Source: Planctomycetaceae bacterium
GTDB taxonomy: Bacteria; Planctomycetota; Phycisphaerae; SM23-33
Reading direction: 5' to 3'
Length of the DNA stretch: 27,526 bases
Assembly (NCBI GenBank): GCA_021371965.1
Contig: JAJFVE010000049.1
Coordinates: 1 to 27,526, forward strand
The notes under the pieces are model-generated. The model searched no databases and was not told the origin of the DNA. It saw only the letters and a list, made by a program, of their open reading frames with translations. This document shows, in pieces, positions 23,048 to 27,526 of this stretch. The number at the start of each line of letters is the position of its first letter. Positions within the stretch are counted from its first letter, which is position 1. Made by a program: the position numbers and the translations under genes.

Positions 23048-23782
23048 TCAGGCTCCCTCTGCGGCGGCAGCGGCTGCGGCGCGGATGGCAGCAGCCCGGG
23101 CGAACTGGAAGACGGCGCCGGCGGCCGTGGTCGCGACGATGGCGGCGGCGATCACCAGCCAGGTGTTGACGCTGTCGGGCCACATCTGCGGGCGGATGAG
23201 CCACAGTCCCAGGACGCAGGCGGCGACGGTCATCAGGGCGCCCATGAAGCTGGCGAGGATGGCGATGATCATGCGCGGGAAGATCAGTCCGGCGAACAGC
23301 GCCACCAGCATGGCCGGGCCTATCGAGACGATCACGGCGGACTGGTGCGAGGCCCAGGCCTGCTCGACCAACTGGCGGTCGAAGAGCCCCGTCCAGACGT
23401 ACGCAAACCACGAGATCAGGTCGGCGCGGGCGCGCGGGTCGATGGTGTATTCGCCCAGGTTGACGGCCAACACGATCCATGCGACGCCGCCTGCCATCGC
23501 GGCGGCGAACAGCGACCAGCTCACGCGCGTCACCAGCACGGCCAGGGCGGCGACGACGGCCACGGTCGCGATCTGCAGCGCCAGGGGATTGAAGTTGATC
23601 AGTTGCTGCGCCAGCGGGGCGAGGATGAATCCGCCGATGACGCCGGCGACCAGGGCGGGGATGCGGTGCAGTCGCAGACCCCAGATCAGGAACGAGGCGC
23701 CGACGATAATGCCGACGGCCACGAGACTCCACCCCTGCCAGGGGATGATCTCAGGCGCGGGAGGGTAAGGGATCGAATGCAT
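23048..23782 (-). CDS. Polytopic membrane protein of unknown function
   Basis: Protein of 244 residues, start at ATG 23782, with AGAGAG in the ribosome-site position about 9 bp upstream. It has about six to seven hydrophobic helices: WQGWSLVAVGIIVGASFLIW, IPALVAGVIGGFILAPLAQQ, ALQIATVAVVAALAVLV, LFAAAMAGGVAWIVLAVNL, then a soluble loop (about 120-150) followed by three more helices and a short Ala-rich C-terminus. No motif I recognise is present. The small-residue-rich helices recall DUF4203/TMEM198-like membrane proteins, but this is only an impression. The rhomboid gene lies 60 bp upstream on the same strand, so it may share its transcript. A hairpin follows. Confidence 0.75.
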   Translation of the reverse strand: MHSIPYPPAPEIIPWQGWSLVAVGIIVGASFLIWGLRLHRIPALVAGVIGGFILAPLAQQLINFNPLALQIATVAVVAALAVLVTRVSWSLFAAAMAGGVAWIVLAVNLGEYTIDPRARADLISWFAYVWTGLFDRQLVEQAWASHQSAVIVSIGPAMLVALFAGLIFPRMIIAILASFMGALMTVAACVLGLWLIRPQMWPDSVNTWLVIAAAIVATTAAGAVFQFARAAAIRAAAAAAAEGA

Positions 23783-23842
23783 TTTGATTGAGCTCTCTGG
23801 CTGCTCTTGCAGCAAATGCCCGACCGTTCCATCGGCCGGGTC

Positions 23843-25036
23843 CTAGTGCTTCTTCATGCGGTGGACAACGTCGAGTTCTTTCCGGGCCATGTCGGTCTTG
23901 GCCGGGTCGCTCAGCAGCTTGATCGCGCGGTCCAGGGTCTCTTCCGCCCGATCATATTGCTGCAAATATCGGCCATACAGCAGCCCCAGCAACAGGTAGA
24001 TGTCGCCCATGTTGCCGTAGCTGCCGTAGTGTCGGGCGAAGCGTTCATAGGCGTCGGCGGCGGCGGGATATTGCCTGGCGGCCATCAGCCAGTTGGCCAC
24101 GTCCAACTGGTTTTGCTGGGGCAGGACGGCGTCATCGGCGATCTGCACCAGTTGCAGATAGCCCGAGGCGGCCTGTTCGATCTGCCCCTGCCGGCAGGCC
24201 TCGCCGATGGCCCGGCGCAATTCGATTTCGCGTGCGGTGGAGCCATGGCCTTGTTCGCTGCGGGCGACGGTCACGTCGATGGGGCGGCTGGACATTCCGG
24301 CCACGCCGGGGCTGAAGGGGTTGTACCCGCCGGCGACCATGGCGCGATAGCGCCCGCGCCGCCGTCCGTGGCGGATCAGGCTCAGCAGGTCGTAGGCGTC
24401 GCGCGGCAGGAGGCTCGCCGCGAGCAGGGCAACCGTCATGGCGATCCCGAACACCGCCCCGGCCAGGTGGGCCGCGTATGCCACGCCGCCGCCGGTGGAG
24501 GCGCTGCCGGCCCCGAGCATGCCCAGCGTCATGACGAGGTTCTCGATGAAGTAGAACAGCACGAAATACAGGCTGGAAATCTCGAAAGGGATGATCAGCG
24601 GAAGCAGCAACAGCACCATGACGTGCGTGCGAGGCAGCAGCACGAGGTACGCGCCGGTGACAGCCGAGATGGCGCCCGAGGCCCCCAGCACCGGCGCCTG
24701 CCCACCCATGGCCAGATATCCCAGGCTCGCCAGGATGCCCCCGGCGAGATAGAACGCCGCGTAGCCCACGTGCCCGAGGCGGTCGTTGATCCCGTTGCCG
24801 AAGACCCACAGGAAGACCATGTTGCCCAGCAGGTGGCCCCACCCGGCGTGCAGGAAGATCGACGTGAAGAACTGGTACAGGTGCGGCGCCTGCGGATACA
24901 GCAGCAGCCGATAGGTGTCGCGCTGGTGGCCTTCAAAGTGGAACCCCGCCACGAACACGACGATATTAATGGCGATCAGCGCGTAGTTCACCCACGGCCG
25001 CCCGCGCATCCTGTAGTCTGTTTTGATCGGAAGCAT
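23843..25036 (-). CDS. Rhomboid family intramembrane serine protease with helical-repeat tail
   Basis: Intramembrane protease of 397 residues; the start is ATG 25036 (MLPIKTDYRMRGRPWVNYAL), typical of the family, the upstream extension being a shadow frame. About residues 15-240 are the rhomboid core: HAGWGHLLGNMVFLWVFG (HxxxxHxxxN), GASGAISAVTG with the nucleophile S120, and YAAHLAGAVFG with the catalytic H190. After a linker (about 240-290), residues 300-397 form a helical tail with TPR-like repeats (NWLMAARQYPAAADAYERFA, then YLLLGLLYGRYLQQYDRAEE), probably on the cytoplasmic side and used to bind partners. The substrate is not predictable. It shares orientation with the polytopic protein gene after it, and diverges from the TSUP gene 109 bp away. 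Confidence 0.9.
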   Translation of the reverse strand: MLPIKTDYRMRGRPWVNYALIAINIVVFVAGFHFEGHQRDTYRLLLYPQAPHLYQFFTSIFLHAGWGHLLGNMVFLWVFGNGINDRLGHVGYAAFYLAGGILASLGYLAMGGQAPVLGASGAISAVTGAYLVLLPRTHVMVLLLLPLIIPFEISSLYFVLFYFIENLVMTLGMLGAGSASTGGGVAYAAHLAGAVFGIAMTVALLAASLLPRDAYDLLSLIRHGRRRGRYRAMVAGGYNPFSPGVAGMSSRPIDVTVARSEQGHGSTAREIELRRAIGEACRQGQIEQAASGYLQLVQIADDAVLPQQNQLDVANWLMAARQYPAAADAYERFARHYGSYGNMGDIYLLLGLLYGRYLQQYDRAEETLDRAIKLLSDPAKTDMARKELDVVHRMKKH

Positions 25037-25131
25037 GTCGTCTCGTATGTCGGTTCGACATTGTATGGGAGCATCGCGGCGATGGCCAGAAAATCGGGGG
25101 CGTGCCCTGACCCCCGGTCTCCTGCATGTGG

Positions 25132-25137
25132 TATAGT
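25132..25137 (+). promoter_or_regulatory. Possible -10 box of the TSUP gene, giving a leaderless mRNA
   Basis: TATAGT at 25132-25137 ends 8 bp before the ATG at 25146, so a transcript started from it would begin at or just before the start codon. No ribosome site precedes the ATG, which fits a leaderless gene. The -35 region (CTGACC, 25107-25112) is weak. Confidence 0.35.
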
Positions 25138-25145
25138 GTGCGTCT

Positions 25146-25976
25146 ATGGAGATGATCGCGAAGTACCTTCCCGCCGGAACCGATCCGATGATGTTCATCG
25201 TCGTCGGGTCGCTGTCGACAATCCTGATGAGCATGGCCAAGGCCGGCTTCGGCGGGAGCATGGCGCTGCTGGCCACGCCGATGATGATCTACGCCTGCTC
25301 GCGCGACGGCTTCTACGCCAACGGCATCATCCTTCCGCTGCTGATGGTCTGCGACCTGATCTCGGTGTACTTCTGGTGGCGCAAGTGGAACTGGCGGGCG
25401 GTGTGGATGATCCTGCCTGGCGGCACCATCGGCATCCTGATCGGCTGGATCGTGCTGCATTGGCTCAACCAGATGCAGGCTGCCGGCCAGAAGGAACTGG
25501 CCAACGCCTGGCTCATGACGGGCATCGGCGTGTTCTGCCTGTGGTTCGTCGCACTGCAGATATACAAGGCCCGCCGCGGCGAGGACACCCCGTTTCGCCC
25601 GGTATTCTGGCAGGGTTCGTGCGTGGGCACGGCCGCCGGGTTCACCAGCATGATCGGCCACTCTGCCGGCCCGATCACGCAGATGTACATGGTCAGCCAG
25701 CAACTGCCCAAGGGAATGTTCGTCGCCAGCACGGTGCTGTACTATTGGATCGGCAACGCCCTGAAGTTCGGGCCGTACATGATTGAAGGCCAGGTCAACA
25801 CCAACACGCTGATCGCGTCGCTGGCGCTGGTGCCGGCGGTGGTGATCGGGACGGTGCTGGGCGTGTACCTGCACCGCCGCGTGGGCGCCCGGCAGTTCAC
25901 CGTCCTGGTCTACACGCTGCTGGCGCTGGCCGGCGGCGGACTGGTCTACGATGGCATCAAGACCTTCTTGAAGTAG
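25146..25976 (+). CDS. TSUP (TauE/SafE) family permease
   Basis: Membrane permease of 276 residues in the sulfite exporter TauE/SafE group, with about eight helices. Family signs are VGSLSTILMSMAKAGFGGSM followed by ALLATPMMIY in the first half and the related GSCVGTAAGFTSMIGHSAGP in the second, the two inverted halves typical of the family, and a PGGTIGILIGWIVLHW segment. Family members move sulfur compounds or organic anions (sulfite, sulfoacetate, taurine breakdown products); the substrate cannot be read here and no sulfur gene is nearby. There is no ribosome site; the start may be leaderless (TATAGT just upstream). A lipoprotein gene starts one base after its stop, so both are expressed together. 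Confidence 0.9.
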   Translation: MEMIAKYLPAGTDPMMFIVVGSLSTILMSMAKAGFGGSMALLATPMMIYACSRDGFYANGIILPLLMVCDLISVYFWWRKWNWRAVWMILPGGTIGILIGWIVLHWLNQMQAAGQKELANAWLMTGIGVFCLWFVALQIYKARRGEDTPFRPVFWQGSCVGTAAGFTSMIGHSAGPITQMYMVSQQLPKGMFVASTVLYYWIGNALKFGPYMIEGQVNTNTLIASLALVPAVVIGTVLGVYLHRRVGARQFTVLVYTLLALAGGGLVYDGIKTFLK

Positions 25977-25977
25977 C

Positions 25978-27051
25978 ATGAGAATCGCACCGCAAAGCCT
26001 GACCGTGCTGCTGGCGGCGCTCGCCGTGGGCGGTTGCACCGCCGACATGCGAGACACGGTCGTGATCGCGCATTTCCCGCCGTTCTACACGCCCGATCTC
26101 AAGACCATCGCCGTGGCGCCCTTCGACCCCGGCAGCGGCGACCCGCGATCGGCCGACATCGTCGCCGCCGCGGCCGCCCAGGCCTTGGCCGAGGACGGCA
26201 CCTACACTGTCATCGGCGGCCTGCGACTGGAGCGCATGGCCCGCAGCCACGGCGTCGAGCTGGGCCGCTACGATTCGCCACAGGTGATTGCGGGCAAGCT
26301 TAAGCAGATCCCCGGAATCCAGGCCGCCGTCGTCGGCAAGATCACGCAGCTCACCACCGGCAACAACGTCAATCTCGGCGGGGCTTCCAGCAGCTTCAAC
26401 GAGATCTGGGACAACAACTACACCGGCCGACAGAAGGGCGTCGCCAACAAGGTCGCTCTCAAGGCCGACGTGGTGATGATCGGCGTCGACCGCCCGTTCA
26501 CCGCCCATGCCCGCGCCCTGACCGGCGAATTCGCCTCGGCCGGCGTCGACCATCCGGAAATGAGCGTCGATCAGTGCTTGGGAGAAGCCGCCAAGAGCAT
26601 GGGCGGCCAGCTCGCCCAGCGGTTCGTCGCCAAGAGCGAGAAGGTCGCCGTCTACTTCAACCGCACGCTGACCGTAGAGGCCCAGACCTCGCCCGGCAAG
26701 ACGGCCGCCGCGCGGTACTTCAATGCCGACCAGGAAATGATCGTGCAGGTGCGCCTGCCCGCCCAGTGCCAATACAACCGCATGCGACTGGCTGTCACCG
26801 CCAGCTCCGCCCGCGAGGCCGGCGACTTCGCCGCCGTCTTCAACGGCACCGCCATGCCCACCTCGCAACCGGCGACGACGCTGGCCGTCTGGGCCCTGCA
26901 CGAGTTCACCTGGCCCGAAAATGCCACCACCTACACCTGGAGACTCCCCCTGAAATCGATCGCCGCCAAGACCGGAGCGGGATGGTACGCGGTGAATCTC
27001 TACTGCTCAAATCAGCACGTCACCAGCGCGACGTTCAAGATCAATAAGTAG
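25978..27051 (+). CDS. Lipoprotein resembling CsgG/LpoB-type proteins
   Basis: Predicted lipoprotein of 357 residues. The N-terminus MRIAPQSLTVLLAALAVGGC ends in a lipobox (VGGC) with lipidated C20. From about 40 the sequence LKTIAVAPFDPGSGDPRSAD and the following strand TYTVIGGLRLERMARSHGVE recall the CsgG/LpoB fold, in which a Rossmann-like alpha/beta unit lies in the periplasm; IPGIQAAVVGKITQLTTG continues the pattern. After about 230 the similarity ends and a beta-rich C-terminal domain follows (SATFKINK at the end), unlike the plain CsgG. The gene begins one base after the TSUP permease stop, so the two are co-translated. It may be an envelope-assembly factor or a partner of the permease. 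It has no family name I can give with certainty. Confidence 0.8.
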   Translation: MRIAPQSLTVLLAALAVGGCTADMRDTVVIAHFPPFYTPDLKTIAVAPFDPGSGDPRSADIVAAAAAQALAEDGTYTVIGGLRLERMARSHGVELGRYDSPQVIAGKLKQIPGIQAAVVGKITQLTTGNNVNLGGASSSFNEIWDNNYTGRQKGVANKVALKADVVMIGVDRPFTAHARALTGEFASAGVDHPEMSVDQCLGEAAKSMGGQLAQRFVAKSEKVAVYFNRTLTVEAQTSPGKTAAARYFNADQEMIVQVRLPAQCQYNRMRLAVTASSAREAGDFAAVFNGTAMPTSQPATTLAVWALHEFTWPENATTYTWRLPLKSIAAKTGAGWYAVNLYCSNQHVTSATFKINK

Positions 27052-27060
27052 ATCGCCACC

Positions 27061-27120
27061 TGCGGCGTAGCAGTTTCCAGAAGGCGCGCCAGGTTCTGCT
27101 GAAAAGACGGCTACGCCGCA
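27061..27120 (+). repeat. Long hairpin between convergent genes
   Basis: A perfect 11-bp stem TGCGGCGTAGC/GCTACGCCGCA (27061-27071 with 27110-27120) with further pairing inside (AGCAG/CTGCT). It lies 9 bp after the lipoprotein stop, as expected of a 3'-end signal of the plus-strand transcript. Confidence 0.55.
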
Positions 27121-27138
27121 AGCGGTGAACCCCAAAAC

Positions 27139-27175
27139 ACAACCGCTGCGGTGGGGATTCCACCGCAGCGGTTGT
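27139..27175. terminator. Strong bidirectional terminator-like hairpin
   Basis: A perfect 16-bp stem (ACAACCGCTGCGGTGG, 27139-27154, with 27160-27175) around a 5-base loop, standing between the convergent lipoprotein and PPDK genes. Read on the minus strand it is followed by a T-containing stretch (GTTTTGG), so it is likely to terminate the PPDK transcript, and its plus-strand side may serve the other gene. Confidence 0.75.
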
Positions 27176-27198
27176 TACATCAATCTCTGAAGCGCGAC

Positions 27199-27526
27199 TT
27201 AGCGCTTGGACTTCTTGGCGGCCTTCTTAACAGGCGCTTTCTTGACTGCCTTCTTTGCTGCCTTGGGGGCAGCTTTCTTGACAGCCTTCTTCGCCGGGGC
27301 CTTCTTGGCGGGGGCTGCTTTGGCGGCTGCCAGCAGGCTGCCGGGGTTGCCGTGGCGGATGGCGGCCTGCGCGGCGGCCAGGCGGGCGATCGGCACACGG
27401 TAGGGCGAGCAGCTGACGTAGTTGAGCCCGACCAGGTGGCAGAACTCCACGCTGGAGGGGTCGCCGCCGTGTTCGCCGCAGATGCCCAGCTTAATGTTCG
27501 GCCGGGCGCTCTTGCCCTTGGTGACG
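27199..27526 (-). CDS. ppdK: Pyruvate, phosphate dikinase, C-terminal end with lysine-rich tail (N-terminus outside window)
   Basis: C-terminal part of pyruvate, phosphate dikinase, which interconverts pyruvate, ATP and phosphate with phosphoenolpyruvate, AMP and pyrophosphate. About 108 codons are visible. The segment [19 protein letters not shown] includes the family's catalytic cysteine, and [20 protein letters not shown] is the normal end of the barrel. The enzyme usually stops a few residues later, but here about 50 more residues follow: [20 protein letters not shown] and then repeats of KKA, with 17 lysines in the last 40 residues and ending KKSKR. This tail resembles the C-terminal domain of histone H1-like bacterial proteins. 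The stop at 27199 is 24 bp from a terminator-like stem. The gene symbol is conventional. Confidence 0.93.
   Translation of the reverse strand, partial: VTKGKSARPNIKLGICGEHGGDPSSVEFCHLVGLNYVSCSPYRVPIARLAAAQAAIRHGNPGSLLAAAKAAPAKKAPAKKAVKKAAPKAAKKAVKKAPVKKAAKKSKR

Noticed and set aside
23807..25786. A 659-codon open frame on the plus strand across the rhomboid and TSUP genes
   Set aside because: It runs opposite the rhomboid core and out of frame with TSUP, and its Gln/His/Arg-rich composition is that of a shadow.

Overview
The window looks like chromosomal DNA from a high-GC bacterium of the Planctomycetota, most likely near the Phycisphaerae. The evidence is three secreted proteins with the planctomycete-style PEP-CTERM tail (PEPAT[IM]SLLAIG, two or more hydrophobic turns, then RRRR/RRRA), an alpha-toroid protein with tandem DUF4159 domains, and secreted glycan-active enzymes. 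The lineage is an inference from protein style; there is no rRNA or other phylogenetic marker here. I found no tRNA, rRNA, CRISPR array, transposase, integrase or phage gene.

Left part (1-12300), glycan-related and secreted proteins: a GH38 alpha-mannosidase cut by the window edge, a secreted purple-acid-phosphatase-like metallophosphoesterase, three PEP-CTERM proteins on the minus strand, two tandem AraC-family regulators whose second member overlaps the start of a secreted esterase, a small cytosolic YfcE-like phosphoesterase, a cytosolic GH29 alpha-L-fucosidase, and a 65-residue Cys/His-rich protein. Mannosidase, fucosidase, esterase and AraC regulators together suggest use of a decorated polysaccharide, but no transporter or SusCD-like pair is present to prove it.

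Middle part (12580-18400), envelope proteins: an SppA/S49 signal peptide peptidase, a toroid plus double DUF4159 protein, and a GT39-like membrane glycosyltransferase. Right part, minus strand (18407-25036): a rhomboid protease with a helical-repeat tail, a polytopic membrane protein, a CheR-type methyltransferase, and a 1192-residue CHASE3-DUF4118-GAF-PAS-PAS histidine kinase fused to a receiver domain, with the kinase ribosome site overlapping the CheR stop. On the plus strand a TSUP permease and a CsgG/LpoB-like lipoprotein are separated by one base. The right edge holds the C-terminus of pyruvate, phosphate dikinase, which carries an unusual lysine/alanine-rich histone-H1-like tail.

The most distinctive non-coding signals are (a) four strong hairpins followed by a good Shine-Dalgarno and a 25-codon leader ORF whose stop overlaps the start of one PEP-CTERM gene, with a related leader in front of its paralogue, and (b) several unrelated families of palindromic repeats sitting in almost every intergenic gap, two of which run into coding sequence and supply C-terminal codons or a ribosome site.
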